33,710 bases of DNA from NCBI GenBank assembly GCA_945861025.1, contig CAMASN010000032.1:1-33710 (forward strand). The letters are read 5' to 3'. This DNA is from Ferrithrix thermotolerans DSM 19514. GTDB lineage: Bacteria; Actinomycetota; Acidimicrobiia; Acidimicrobiales; Ilumatobacteraceae. Positions within the stretch are counted from its first letter, which is position 1. Each line of letters opens with the position of its first letter. The position numbers were made by a program, and so were the translations under genes. The notes below the pieces were generated by a model. It saw only the letters and a program-made list of their open reading frames with translations, was not told the origin of the DNA and did no database searches. Shown piece after piece: positions 24,481-32,182 of this stretch.

Positions 24481-24520
24481 TACTGACTCCATCAGTCAGC
24501 GCACCTGTTGCGTCAGTCAG
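24481..24520. repeat. TCAGTCAG direct repeats upstream of the decarboxylase promoter
   Basis: TCAGTCAG occurs at 24492-24499 and 24513-24520, exactly 21 bases apart (two helical turns), with an inverted copy TACTGACT at 24481-24488. They lie 25-70 bases upstream of the decarboxylase -10 box, where an activator or repressor would bind, and just downstream of the tetR stop. Confidence 0.5.
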
Positions 24521-24553
24521 TAACGGCTGACCGAACAGCCTGTGATGCGGCGC

Positions 24554-25159
24554 CTAGAGAACGAGGTCGAGCAGCTTGCGAACAAAGGCTCGATCGATGC
24601 GTCCGCCGGTCAGTAAGCGCCGATACATCACGGGCCCGACCAAGACCTCGACCATTACGTTGCGATCAACGTCGGGTGAGAGATCGCCTCGTTGCGAGGC
24701 GCGCCGCAAGATGGCCTGGAGTGGCTTCTGGCGTTGTTTGATGTACTCGTCGAGCGAGACTCGAACCTCGGAGTCGTAGCAGGCTGCTTCGATGAGATGG
24801 GGCAATACGTCGGAACTTCCGCTGGTTGCAAAACGATCGATGATCTGATCGAAGTAGGTCTCGAGTTCGCGGCGCAGGTTGCCGTAGTCGGGCACCTCGA
24901 TTGGCTCGGTATCGGCCTGTAGCGCTTCGAGTACGAGTGCCTCTTTCGACGACCAGCGTCGGTAGATGGTGGCCTTGCCTACGCCAGCTCGCGCTGCGAC
25001 AGCATCGATAGACAAACCGACAACACCGCCTTCGCGCAAGATGTCGAGCGTGGCGGTGAGGATGGCTTGATCGCACCGAGCATCGCGAGGGCGACCTGGT
25101 TTACGCGACACCGCAGTGTCGTTGCTCGGCGCTAGTTGGGCGGGCGCGGTGCGGGTCAT
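24554..25159 (-). CDS. TetR-family transcriptional repressor of the adjacent exporter
   Basis: A 201-residue TetR regulator. A Pro/Arg-rich lead (KPGRPRDARCDQAIL) precedes the helix-turn-helix (about residues 28-75: TLDILREGGVVGLSIDAVAARAGVGKATIYRRWSSKEAL). The C-terminal half is a helical ligand domain (YFDQIIDRFATSG onward). ATG 25159 is chosen because it lies 10 bases after the MFS stop and opens the recognisable protein; the longer open frame overlaps the MFS gene. Second gene of the exporter operon, so it would hold down its own and the exporter's transcription through the palindrome at 26811-26837 until the drug binds. Confidence 0.9.
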   Translation of the reverse strand: MTRTAPAQLAPSNDTAVSRKPGRPRDARCDQAILTATLDILREGGVVGLSIDAVAARAGVGKATIYRRWSSKEALVLEALQADTEPIEVPDYGNLRRELETYFDQIIDRFATSGSSDVLPHLIEAACYDSEVRVSLDEYIKQRQKPLQAILRRASQRGDLSPDVDRNVMVEVLVGPVMYRRLLTGGRIDRAFVRKLLDLVL

Positions 25160-25169
25160 GAGCAAATGT

Positions 25170-26771
25170 CTACTCGCCTGCAACGAGCGATGGGAGCTCA
25201 ATGGCTGACATCTCGGCTGATTCGTCAACGTGATCGGCTCCGCGTGCTGGCAGGTAGCGCCACACGACAACGCTAGCCACCACGACCACAATCGAGGCGA
25301 GACGCAGACCAGAACTGAGGCCCGCCACGAATGCGTCTTTGACAGCGATCGAAAAGCCGAGTGCCTGATCGCCAAGATCGCCGGCGGCTTTGAGACCGCC
25401 GCCGAGCGATGAACGTGCTTCGCTGAGGGCTTGGCCGCTGAGACCAAATGTGCTCGCAATGGAATCGACGCGACGCCCGTATACGGATGACACGGCGCTG
25501 CCAATGAACGCGACGCCAAGCGCTCCGCCCATTTGGCGAGTGGTGTCGTTGACCGCCGAGCCGACGCCGGCCTTCTCGCGGGGCAGCGAACCCATCACCG
25601 ATTCGGTGGCGGGAGGCATGATCATGCCGACGCCGGCAGCCAGAAGGCTGTACGGAATGATCGCAATGAGATATGGGGTGTCGCGGTGCAGCAACGACAG
25701 CAGCAGAAGGGCGAGGGTGACCAGAAAGAGGCCGATAACGATGACCCGTTTCGAGCCCATGCGTTCGACAATTCGAGCGGACAGCGGAGCGACGATCATC
25801 ATCGCTAGCGCGTAAGGGACGAGCCGCACGCCCGCTTCAAGTGGGCTATAGCCCTGCACGAACTGCCAGTACTGGGTCATCAAGAACAGCGAGCCAAACA
25901 TCGCAAAGAACGTGAGTGTGATGGCGGTGTTGGCGGCGGCAAAGCGAGGGTTGCGGAAGAAGTGCATGTCGAGCATGGGGTGGTCGATGCGCAACTCCCA
26001 AGCAATGAACGTGGCGATCGCGAGAATGCCCACGGCGAATCCGGCGATGACCTGCGGATCGGACCAACCGCGTACGGGTACTTCGATGATGCCGTACAGC
26101 AGTGCTCCGAGGCCGAGCATCGAGAGCAGTGAGCCAAGCGGGTCGAGCTTGCCTTGGTTGGGATCGCGAGATGTTGTGAGCAACATGCCGCCGGCCACTA
26201 GGGCCAGCACACCGACGGGTACGTTCACCCAAAACACCGAACTCCACGAGAAGTGCTGCAACAACAACCCGCCGGTGATGGGTCCGAGTGCAACCCCGAT
26301 CCCAGAAAAGCCTGCCCAAAGTGCGATTGCTCGGCCGCGCTCTCTCGGATCGCGAAACACATCGGTGAGAATCGACAATGTCGAGGGCATGATCAACGCG
26401 CCGCCGATACCCATGAAGGCTCGAGTGACGATGAGTTGCGACGCTGATGTTGCCAACGCCGAGAACACCGAACCGGCCATGAACAACACGATTCCAACTT
26501 GCAGTGCGCCTTTGCGGCCGAACCGATCGCTGAGGCTGCCCGTGGTGAGCAGCAGGCCGGCGAACACCAACGTGTACGAGTCGATGATCCACTGCACCTG
26601 GCTGTTCGAGGCGTGTAGATCGCTGATGAGCGAGGGGATTGCCACGTTGAGGATGGTGTTGTCCATGACGATGATGGTCATGCTGAGAATCAGCACGCCG
26701 AGCACCCACCAACGCCGTTCGTGGTGATCAGATTGCAGGTCGTCTTGTATTGCCGTATGTGTTGTGGACAC
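25170..26771 (-). CDS. MFS multidrug exporter, DHA2 (EmrB/QacA-like) 14-helix family
   Basis: A 533-residue transporter with 14 membrane helices, the DHA2 size. Helix 1 has the family's IIVMDNTILNVAIPSL pattern, the loop after helix 2 has motif A (GSLSDRFGRK), and motif C is present in helix 5 (GVALGPITGG), the mark of proton antiporters. It would expel lipophilic cationic compounds in exchange for protons. The GTG start (26771) has no close ribosome site; a weak AAGAGAG lies 11 bases upstream. The tetR gene follows 10 bases after its stop. A strong 27-base palindrome lies 40 bases upstream. Confidence 0.93.
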   Translation of the reverse strand: MSTTHTAIQDDLQSDHHERRWWVLGVLILSMTIIVMDNTILNVAIPSLISDLHASNSQVQWIIDSYTLVFAGLLLTTGSLSDRFGRKGALQVGIVLFMAGSVFSALATSASQLIVTRAFMGIGGALIMPSTLSILTDVFRDPRERGRAIALWAGFSGIGVALGPITGGLLLQHFSWSSVFWVNVPVGVLALVAGGMLLTTSRDPNQGKLDPLGSLLSMLGLGALLYGIIEVPVRGWSDPQVIAGFAVGILAIATFIAWELRIDHPMLDMHFFRNPRFAAANTAITLTFFAMFGSLFLMTQYWQFVQGYSPLEAGVRLVPYALAMMIVAPLSARIVERMGSKRVIVIGLFLVTLALLLLSLLHRDTPYLIAIIPYSLLAAGVGMIMPPATESVMGSLPREKAGVGSAVNDTTRQMGGALGVAFIGSAVSSVYGRRVDSIASTFGLSGQALSEARSSLGGGLKAAGDLGDQALGFSIAVKDAFVAGLSSGLRLASIVVVVASVVVWRYLPARGADHVDESAEMSAIELPSLVAGE

Positions 26772-26810
26772 GCGCGCGTCGCTCTCTTGATGGCCGATTG
26801 GCTCGATGAT

Positions 26811-26837
26811 TACGAAACTAGACCGTTCAGTATCGTA
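26811..26837. promoter_or_regulatory. TetR-type operator over the exporter promoter
   Basis: A 27-base inverted repeat with outer arms TACGA/TCGTA and inner ACT/AGT and AC/GT matches; about 20 of 27 positions are symmetric. The core ACTAGACCGTTCAGT resembles known TetR-family sites. On the minus strand TACGAT (26837-26832) inside it can serve as -10, with GTCACA (26860-26855) as -35 at 17 bases, so repressor binding would occlude the promoter. Confidence 0.75.
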
Positions 26838-26872
26838 TTAGGCGCTTCAGGGTGTGTGACACATTGCACTCG

Positions 26873-27727
26873 TTAGTACGAACGGCGCATCCTGACGTGG
26901 GTCCCAGGCCGAGCCTGCGCCAACGCGTTGAGCGCAGCCTGTTCGACGATGCCAAGCACCGGATATCCGCCAGTGACGCCGCAGTCGGGACCCAGCACCA
27001 CTGGTAGCCCGTTGCCAGGCAACTGCACGCAGCCGGCGATTACAGGAAAGCTCGCAAGGTCGGGCGACGGCGCAGGCAGCGCTGATCCGGCAAGCCGAAA
27101 GCCGATGCGGTCGCTGCGTGCATCGAGTTGCCACACGGTGTGCAGCAGCGTCTCCCATCCGCCGGCATCGAGTGCATCGTCGTGTGGCCCTGGCGCGAGC
27201 GTGATGACGATCTCATCTGTTGTAGGCCGCACGGCAACCACATCGAACCAAGCGGGCCCTACAGCGAGGTCGGCGATGGTCACAGTGTCGCCCGCAGCAA
27301 GTGGCTCTGGTCCGATGCCGCCCAAGGTGTCGCGCGAGCGACTACCGAACACGGTTGGTGCTTCAATACCGCCGCGGAACGCCACGTACACGCGCATCCC
27401 TGAAGCCGCTCGCGAGAGGGAGATCTCATCGCCGGCCACGACATTAAGCGCGTGGTTCTGCCCGTGAGGCTCGCCATTGATTCGCACGTCGACAGGTGCC
27501 CCGGTGACGGCAAGCGTGCACGGTCGTTCGGCGTGCAACTTCAGGCCGCCTAGCAGAACTTCGATGCCGGCGGCGTGCGGACTGTTGCCGCACAATCGCT
27601 GAGCGAGAGCATGTGAGCCAAGATCGGCAGCGCCGGCCCGAGCGACGCCCTGTGCTGCGAACGCCGAGCGCCCAAGGTCTTGAATCAGCGACAAATTGCC
27701 GGGGTCGAGAACAACAAAGTGGCTCAC
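26873..27727 (-). CDS. pxpC: 5-oxoprolinase subunit C (PxpC/KipA family)
   Basis: A 284-residue protein of the biotin-dependent carboxyltransferase-like PxpC family. Family landmarks: the opening VLDPGNLSLIQDLGRSAFAAQGV, the ADLGSHALAQRLCGN segment, RVYVAFRGGIEAP, GSRSRDTLGGI, and the PVIAGCVQLPGNGLPVVLGPDCGVTGGYPVLG block near the end. With PxpB and PxpA it opens 5-oxoproline to glutamate using ATP. It overlaps pxpB by 4 bases (ATGA). The third subunit, pxpA, is not in the window. The 3' end is 36 bases from the exporter operator, so its mRNA runs towards the exporter operon in the same direction. Confidence 0.92.
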   Translation of the reverse strand: MSHFVVLDPGNLSLIQDLGRSAFAAQGVARAGAADLGSHALAQRLCGNSPHAAGIEVLLGGLKLHAERPCTLAVTGAPVDVRINGEPHGQNHALNVVAGDEISLSRAASGMRVYVAFRGGIEAPTVFGSRSRDTLGGIGPEPLAAGDTVTIADLAVGPAWFDVVAVRPTTDEIVITLAPGPHDDALDAGGWETLLHTVWQLDARSDRIGFRLAGSALPAPSPDLASFPVIAGCVQLPGNGLPVVLGPDCGVTGGYPVLGIVEQAALNALAQARPGTHVRMRRSY

Positions 27728-28362
27728 GCGCTGAGCCTCACGAAACGAACGTGGTCGCCTGGTTGCGGCAGCGAAGGTTGACCCCGAGTGGGGTCGAAAA
27801 GTACGGCGTTGGTGTGGCCCAACAAGTGCCAGCCGCCTGGCGATGTCTGCGGGTAGATACCGGCTTGGTCGACGGCAATAGCAACCGAACCGCCGGGCAC
27901 GTGGACGCGCGGCGTGTTGCGGCGGGGGAGCCAGAGGCGCTGATCGAGGCCCGAGAGATACGGAAAAGCGCGCGAGAAACCGAGACAGACAACCGTGTAG
28001 GTGGCGGCGCAGTGTCGTGCTATGACTTCTTCGCGAGACATCGACACTGCTGCGGCAACGTCGTCGAGATCATCGCCGTTGTAGTTGACATCGATGGTGA
28101 TCTCGTTGGCCACGCGCTCGGCCGCAGGGTCGAGCGGCAGCACCGAGATGGCTTCAATGAGCGCGCTCGATGACATCGTTGATTCGACGAGCACTGATCG
28201 CCAACCGGGTCTCGCCCGCGCGTCGAGTGGTGCCTCGTTAATTGCCCGACACCAACGTGAGGCAATCTCACCGTTATCGAAATCGAGCAGCAACCCTTGG
28301 TTGCCAAAGCGCCGCCAGCTCAGCGCATTCGCGCTTGGCGGCCGAGCGGATGACAATGTCAC
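27724..28362 (-). CDS. pxpB: 5-oxoprolinase subunit B (PxpB/KipI family)
   Basis: A 212-residue PxpB protein. Family marks: a GNQGLLLDF start region, the LPLDPAAERVANEITIDVNYNGDDLDDVA segment, and the conserved GFSRAFPYLSGLD...LPRRNTPRVHVPGGSVAIA and SPGGWHLLGHT strings. The usual family residue is GFAPGFPY; here SRA replaces APG in part. It forms the PxpBC complex with the next gene. I take the GTG at 28362, which overlaps the hydrolase stop (GTGA), instead of an in-frame ATG at 28401 that would overlap by 43 bases. It is coupled on both sides: DLH, pxpB and pxpC form one unit. Confidence 0.88.
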   Translation of the reverse strand: MTLSSARPPSANALSWRRFGNQGLLLDFDNGEIASRWCRAINEAPLDARARPGWRSVLVESTMSSSALIEAISVLPLDPAAERVANEITIDVNYNGDDLDDVAAAVSMSREEVIARHCAATYTVVCLGFSRAFPYLSGLDQRLWLPRRNTPRVHVPGGSVAIAVDQAGIYPQTSPGGWHLLGHTNAVLFDPTRGQPSLPQPGDHVRFVRLSA

Positions 28363-29075
28363 ATGCCTACTTCGGTGAAGAAGTCGAGCATCGCCCGCCA
28401 TGACCGTTCGTCGGTGAGCTTGTCGTAGGCGATGCCGGGTATACCTGCGGCGCTGGCGTTGGGGTTAGTGAAGCTGTGCACCGCACCGCCGTAGATGTTC
28501 ATTCGCCAGTCGACATTGCCAGCGCGCATCTCGGCTTCGAAGTCGCCGCGTTGCGCGGCAGGAATCATTGGGTCTTCGCTACCGATGCACACCAGAACCT
28601 TGGCCGTGATGTTCGTGGCGTCTTGTGGTCGCGCCGTGGCGAGGCCCGAATGGAAACCAACCACGGCGAGCAGATTGGCGCCGCCGCGAGCGAGTTCGAG
28701 CGCCATCGTTCCGCCGAAGCAGTAACCGATGGAGGCCACGCGTGATGGGTCTATTTGTGGTTGAGCAAGCAACACATCGAGGCCAGCGCGGCCAAGAGCA
28801 CGAGTGCGCTCGGGATCACCCATCAGCGCTCCAAGACGGGCCATCATCTCGCCCCTATCGGCAAGACGCTGCCCGCCGCCGTGGTAATCGAGAGCGAAGG
28901 CTACGTAGCCAAGGTCGGCCAAGCGGTTGGCGCGGCCTTTGGCGTGGTCATCGATGCCGGGCCCCTCGTGGTTCACAAGAACGGCGGGGTAAGAACCGGG
29001 AGCGTCAGGCACAGCGAGATGGCCGATCATCGTGACGCCATCTACCAAGTAACTGATTTCTGAAGTGGTTGCCAT
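28359..29075 (-). CDS. dienelactone hydrolase family protein
   Basis: A 238-residue alpha/beta hydrolase with the DLH catalytic triad: Cys119 in GYCFGG, Asp168 in GSEDPMI, His200 in GGAVHSF. The oxyanion region NHEGPGIDDHAKGRANRLADLGY and ALDYHGGG are as in the family. DLH enzymes hydrolyse dienelactones in aromatic ring breakdown, but many members act on other esters or lactones. It is the first gene of a coupled unit with pxpBC, so a lactam- or lactone-related role with 5-oxoproline is conceivable. ATG 29075 follows TAGAGT by 6 bases, so it is probably leaderless. Confidence 0.9.
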   Translation of the reverse strand: MATTSEISYLVDGVTMIGHLAVPDAPGSYPAVLVNHEGPGIDDHAKGRANRLADLGYVAFALDYHGGGQRLADRGEMMARLGALMGDPERTRALGRAGLDVLLAQPQIDPSRVASIGYCFGGTMALELARGGANLLAVVGFHSGLATARPQDATNITAKVLVCIGSEDPMIPAAQRGDFEAEMRAGNVDWRMNIYGGAVHSFTNPNASAAGIPGIAYDKLTDERSWRAMLDFFTEVGM

Positions 29076-29081
29076 GCGGCG

Positions 29082-29087
29082 ACTCTA
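29082..29087 (-). promoter_or_regulatory. leaderless -10 box (TAGAGT) of the DLH-pxpBC unit
   Basis: On the minus strand TAGAGT is followed by 6 bases and ATG 29075. The same hexamer and spacing precede znuA at 32183. Confidence 0.55.
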
Positions 29088-29147
29088 GTGATTGCACTGC
29101 TGCGCGGTGCGGCCTAGTGCTGCCCTGTGCTACCAGACGCTGCTGGA

Positions 29148-30119
29148 TTAGGGGACCAACAACACGCGGCCGAAGGCCCGCCGGCTTTCGATGTAGCGGT
29201 GAGCCGCTTCGGCCTCGGCGAGTGGAAACACCTTGTCTGTGACAACGGTGAGTTGGCCCGCAGCAATTCGCGCGATGAGACCATCGATCATCGTGCGGGT
29301 GCGTACTGGATTCATTGCGAGCTCTGCGCCGAGGAACACGCCATGGATCGAACCGTTCTTCATCATGATCGGCCAGATCTCGGGAGCCTGCTCTTCGCGT
29401 CCCGCCCGGCCGACCCAACTCACGCGACCTCGATAGGCCAATGACGCAATGCTGCCCTCGAGGGTCTTGCCGCCAACCGAATCGACCACCAAGTTCACTC
29501 CCTTGCCCCCAGTGAGCCGCATTACTTGTGCGGCCACGTCGGTGTTCGAGTAGTTGATGCCGTGGTCCAACCCGTATTCGCGAAGTCGATCGAGCCGATC
29601 ATCGCTTGATGCCGTGGCGAGCACCATCGAAGCGCCCGCTTGTTTGGCGAGTTGAATCGCTGCGAGTCCGACGCCGCTAGCGCCAGCTTGGATAAGCACG
29701 GTCTCGCCCGCTTGGAGGCCGCCGAATTCGAAGAGGCAGTCGTCGGCCGTTGCGAACTCGATGGGGATGCCTGCTGCGTCGTGCACGGACATCGAGTCGG
29801 GCACAGCGAAGGCTGAGGTCTCAGGGACGCTGACCAATTCGGCGTGGCTGCCGAACGCCATCGTTGCCGCAACCTTTTGACCCACCCGCAACGTGGTCAC
29901 CTTGGGGCCTGTTGCGATGACAACTCCGCCCACTTGGTAGCCAACGATGTGTGGGTTGCTTGCCAGCGCGCCACCTTGACGGTTGAGGACATCGCCACCT
30001 TGAATTCCGACAGCGCCCACCTGAATGAGCACGCTGTTGTCGCGAATGACTGGATCGGCAACCTCTTCGTATCGAAATACTTCGGGTCCGCCGGTGGAGT
30101 AGTAAACCGCTGCCTTCAT
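29148..30119 (-). CDS. zinc-independent quinone oxidoreductase (MDR family)
   Basis: A 323-residue medium-chain dehydrogenase/reductase of the quinone oxidoreductase group. The N-terminal GroES-like domain lacks the Cys/His zinc ligands; the cofactor domain has the NADPH loop [25 protein letters not shown] (about residues 135-160) and [12 protein letters not shown]. It reduces quinones or alkenals with NADPH. ATG 30119 is chosen because the recognised protein begins there ([15 protein letters not shown]) and TAGTGT lies 7 bases before it; the longer open frame upstream covers the divergent deoC. No operon partner is apparent. Confidence 0.93.
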   Translation of the reverse strand: MKAAVYYSTGGPEVFRYEEVADPVIRDNSVLIQVGAVGIQGGDVLNRQGGALASNPHIVGYQVGGVVIATGPKVTTLRVGQKVAATMAFGSHAELVSVPETSAFAVPDSMSVHDAAGIPIEFATADDCLFEFGGLQAGETVLIQAGASGVGLAAIQLAKQAGASMVLATASSDDRLDRLREYGLDHGINYSNTDVAAQVMRLTGGKGVNLVVDSVGGKTLEGSIASLAYRGRVSWVGRAGREEQAPEIWPIMMKNGSIHGVFLGAELAMNPVRTRTMIDGLIARIAAGQLTVVTDKVFPLAEAEAAHRYIESRRAFGRVLLVP

Positions 30120-30126
30120 GCTCGGC

Positions 30127-30132
30127 ACACTA
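30127..30132 (-). promoter_or_regulatory. leaderless -10 box (TAGTGT) of the quinone oxidoreductase gene
   Basis: On the minus strand TAGTGT is followed by 7 bases and ATG 30119. It lies in the 41-base divergent gap shared with deoC. Confidence 0.55.
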
Positions 30133-30148
30133 CGCGTTATGCGGCGCG

Positions 30149-30154
30149 TACGAT
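30149..30154 (+). promoter_or_regulatory. leaderless -10 box (TACGAT) of deoC
   Basis: TACGAT is followed by 6 bases and ATG 30161. The -35 regions of deoC and of the divergent gene would each overlap the other's -10 region, so the two promoters probably compete. Confidence 0.5.
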
Positions 30155-30160
30155 GAGCCG

Positions 30161-30823
30161 ATGGACCGCCACGCTGTTGCGCAGATGCTTGATCACACGC
30201 TTCTGAAGCCCGAGGCGACACCCGATCAGGTGATTGCGCTGTGTCGCGAGGCGGTCGAGCTTGAGGCGTATGCGGCGTGCGTTTCGCCATCAATGGTGGG
30301 TGTTGCCCACGCAGCCTTGGTTGGTACGGCAGTCCGCACCGCCAGCGTGGTTGGGTTCCCCTCGGGAGCTCATCCGGCCGCGGTTGTCGCTGGTGAAGCC
30401 GCATTGGCCGTCGCCGCTGGCGCTGATGAGATCGACATGGTCATCAACCTCGGGTGCGCAAAGGCAGGCGATTGGGCTGCTGTAGAGGCCGGCATCGAGG
30501 CGGTACGCTCCCGTGTGCCACATCCGCGACTTCTCAAAGTAATCATTGAGTCCGCAGCGTTGACCAACGACGAGATCGTGCAGGCATGCAAGGCAGCGAT
30601 GCGTGCGAACGCTGACTTCGTGAAGACCTCAACCGGTTTCCACCCCACCGGTGGAGCCACTCTCGAGTCCGTGCGGCTCATGCGCAATACGGTTGGTGCC
30701 GTGTGCGGCGTGAAGGCCTCGGGTGGCGTTCGCACCGCTGAAGTTGCTCTCGCAATGATCGAGGCAGGGGCGAGCCGCATCGGCACGTCTTCGTCGGCGG
30801 CCATTCTCGACGCACTGAGCTGA
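30161..30823 (+). CDS. deoC: deoxyribose-phosphate aldolase
   Basis: A 220-residue class I aldolase of the usual length. Active-site residues are in place: Asp92 in EIDMVIN, the Schiff-base Lys155 in FVKTSTGF and the second Lys185 in GVKASGGV. It splits 2-deoxyribose 5-phosphate into glyceraldehyde 3-phosphate and acetaldehyde during deoxynucleoside breakdown. No other deo genes are nearby. ATG 30161 is the start of the recognised protein and is probably leaderless. Confidence 0.95.
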   Translation: MDRHAVAQMLDHTLLKPEATPDQVIALCREAVELEAYAACVSPSMVGVAHAALVGTAVRTASVVGFPSGAHPAAVVAGEAALAVAAGADEIDMVINLGCAKAGDWAAVEAGIEAVRSRVPHPRLLKVIIESAALTNDEIVQACKAAMRANADFVKTSTGFHPTGGATLESVRLMRNTVGAVCGVKASGGVRTAEVALAMIEAGASRIGTSSSAAILDALS

Positions 30824-30994
30824 GGCTGAACACCGGTTTCAACTGCGCAAGATGTCGGCAATCAGCGGCGGTTTTGCACCGCAGGCCGCCGCCGTCTCGT
30901 TTGGTACGAATCAGATCTGCTGCCTGCGGGCCCAAGCCTTGCGCAGATGAAACCGTGTGCCGAACGGACCTCGCTATAGCGTTGTCCAATAACT

Positions 30995-32095
30995 ATGACG
31001 ACGGCTTCTACTTCTTCTCGCAGCACTGCGCCTGTGCGCTACGGCATCATCGGCTCCGGAATGATGGGCTGCGAACACATTCTCGACATCGCCAAGATCG
31101 ACAACGCCGAGGTCGTCGCGATCAGCGATCCGGTGCAGACGTCCCTCGATTTCGCGTCAGCTTGCGCAGGCCGACCTGTCGACGCGTATCACGATCATCG
31201 GGCATTACTCGAACGTGACGATCTCGACGCAGTGGTCATTGCGTCGCCAAACTTCACACATGCAGCGCTGCTTGCCGATGTGCTTGCCACCGATCTTGCG
31301 GTGATGGTCGAGAAGCCGATGTGTACAACGGTCGCCGACTGTCTCGATGTGCGTCAGCGCGCCGCCGGTCGCGAAGCAATGACTTGGGTCGGACTCGAAT
31401 ACCGCTACATCCCGGTTGTGTCCACTTTGCTCAAACAACTCGCTGCGGGGGTGTGTGGCACCACGCGCATGGTGTCGATTCGCGAGCATCGGTTTCCGTT
31501 CTTGGTGAAGGTGGGCGACTGGAATCGCTTCAGCGAAAACACCGGCGGCACCTTGGTCGAGAAGTGTTGCCACTTTTTCGACCTCATGCGACTGGTGGCG
31601 GGCGCCGAGCCCACCCGCGTGTTCGCTTCTGGAGGTCAAGACGTGAACCATCTCGACGAGGTCTACGACGGTCGCGTGCCCGACATCTTGGACAACGCGT
31701 TCGTCGTTGTCGATTTCGCAAACGGGGTGCGCGGTGCACTTGATCTCTCGATGTTCGCCGAGGGCGGTCGATTCGAACAAGAGATCACGGTCGTTGGCGA
31801 CAAAGCAAAACTCGAGACCACCTTCCCCGGCAACAGCGTGTTCGTTGGCCGTCGCCATCAGCCTGGCGTTGTCGAGGTAGACGCGCCCACGCCGGCCGAC
31901 GTTCCATATCCCGAGTTCCATGGCGGCTCGTCGTATCTCGAGCACCTTCGCTTCATCGAGTGCCTACGCACAGGTTCGCCCGCCGAGGTCACCGTCGACG
32001 ACGGCCTCTGGTCGGTTGTGATGGGGGCGGCAGCGCACCGGTCCATCGACGAGGGCCGAGCGGTGCACATCGCCGAATACGAGCTCGGTCTGTAG
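30995..32095 (+). CDS. Gfo/Idh/MocA family NAD(P)-dependent oxidoreductase
   Basis: A 366-residue oxidoreductase. The Rossmann loop is GIIGSGMMG (Gly17/20/22 region); the family's EKP triad is Glu106-Lys107-Pro108 (VEKPMC), with the Lys expected in catalysis. The ENTGGTLVEKCCHFFDLMRLVAG segment carries the usual conserved His of the C-terminal domain. The substrate is likely a sugar, inositol or sugar-derived compound, not determinable here. ATG 30995 lies 12 bases after a possible -10, TAGCGT (30977-30982). A 171-base gap separates it from deoC and holds only a hairpin without a T run. No sugar transporter is adjacent. Confidence 0.93.
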   Translation: MTTASTSSRSTAPVRYGIIGSGMMGCEHILDIAKIDNAEVVAISDPVQTSLDFASACAGRPVDAYHDHRALLERDDLDAVVIASPNFTHAALLADVLATDLAVMVEKPMCTTVADCLDVRQRAAGREAMTWVGLEYRYIPVVSTLLKQLAAGVCGTTRMVSIREHRFPFLVKVGDWNRFSENTGGTLVEKCCHFFDLMRLVAGAEPTRVFASGGQDVNHLDEVYDGRVPDILDNAFVVVDFANGVRGALDLSMFAEGGRFEQEITVVGDKAKLETTFPGNSVFVGRRHQPGVVEVDAPTPADVPYPEFHGGSSYLEHLRFIECLRTGSPAEVTVDDGLWSVVMGAAAHRSIDEGRAVHIAEYELGL

Positions 32096-32119
32096 CAGCG
32101 GGCCACCGTCGGGTTCAGT

Positions 32120-32167
32120 TTATTTGTGGGAATCACTCTCATTATTTGTGGGAATCACTCTCATTAT
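32120..32167. repeat. 22-bp tandem duplication carrying two Zur/Fur-like boxes
   Basis: The sequence 32120-32167 is a perfect tandem repeat of period 22 (2.2 copies). Each unit holds, on the minus strand, the imperfect palindrome TGAGAGTGATTCCCA, close in style to zinc- or iron-dependent Fur-family boxes. The second copy covers the expected -35 region of znuA, fitting repression by zinc-loaded Zur. The two boxes lie on the same face, two helical turns apart. Confidence 0.7.
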
Positions 32168-32170
32168 GGT

Positions 32171-32176
32171 TAGAGT
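32171..32176 (+). promoter_or_regulatory. leaderless -10 box (TAGAGT) of the znuA operon
   Basis: TAGAGT follows the duplicated box by 3 bases and is followed by 6 bases and ATG 32183. A TTG three bases before that ATG is in frame but has no support. Confidence 0.6.
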
Positions 32177-32182
32177 GCTTTG

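Noticed and set aside
24525-24540. GGCTG/CAGCC hairpin as a tetR terminator
   Set aside because: Five-base stem and no T run in the direction of transcription.
30865-30892. GCGGCGG/CCGCCGC hairpin after deoC as a terminator
   Set aside because: The 14-base loop is large and there is no T run; it may be chance in a GC-rich gap.
32180-32182. TTG as the znuA start
   Set aside because: ATG follows at once at 32183 and fits both the signal peptide and the -10 spacing.
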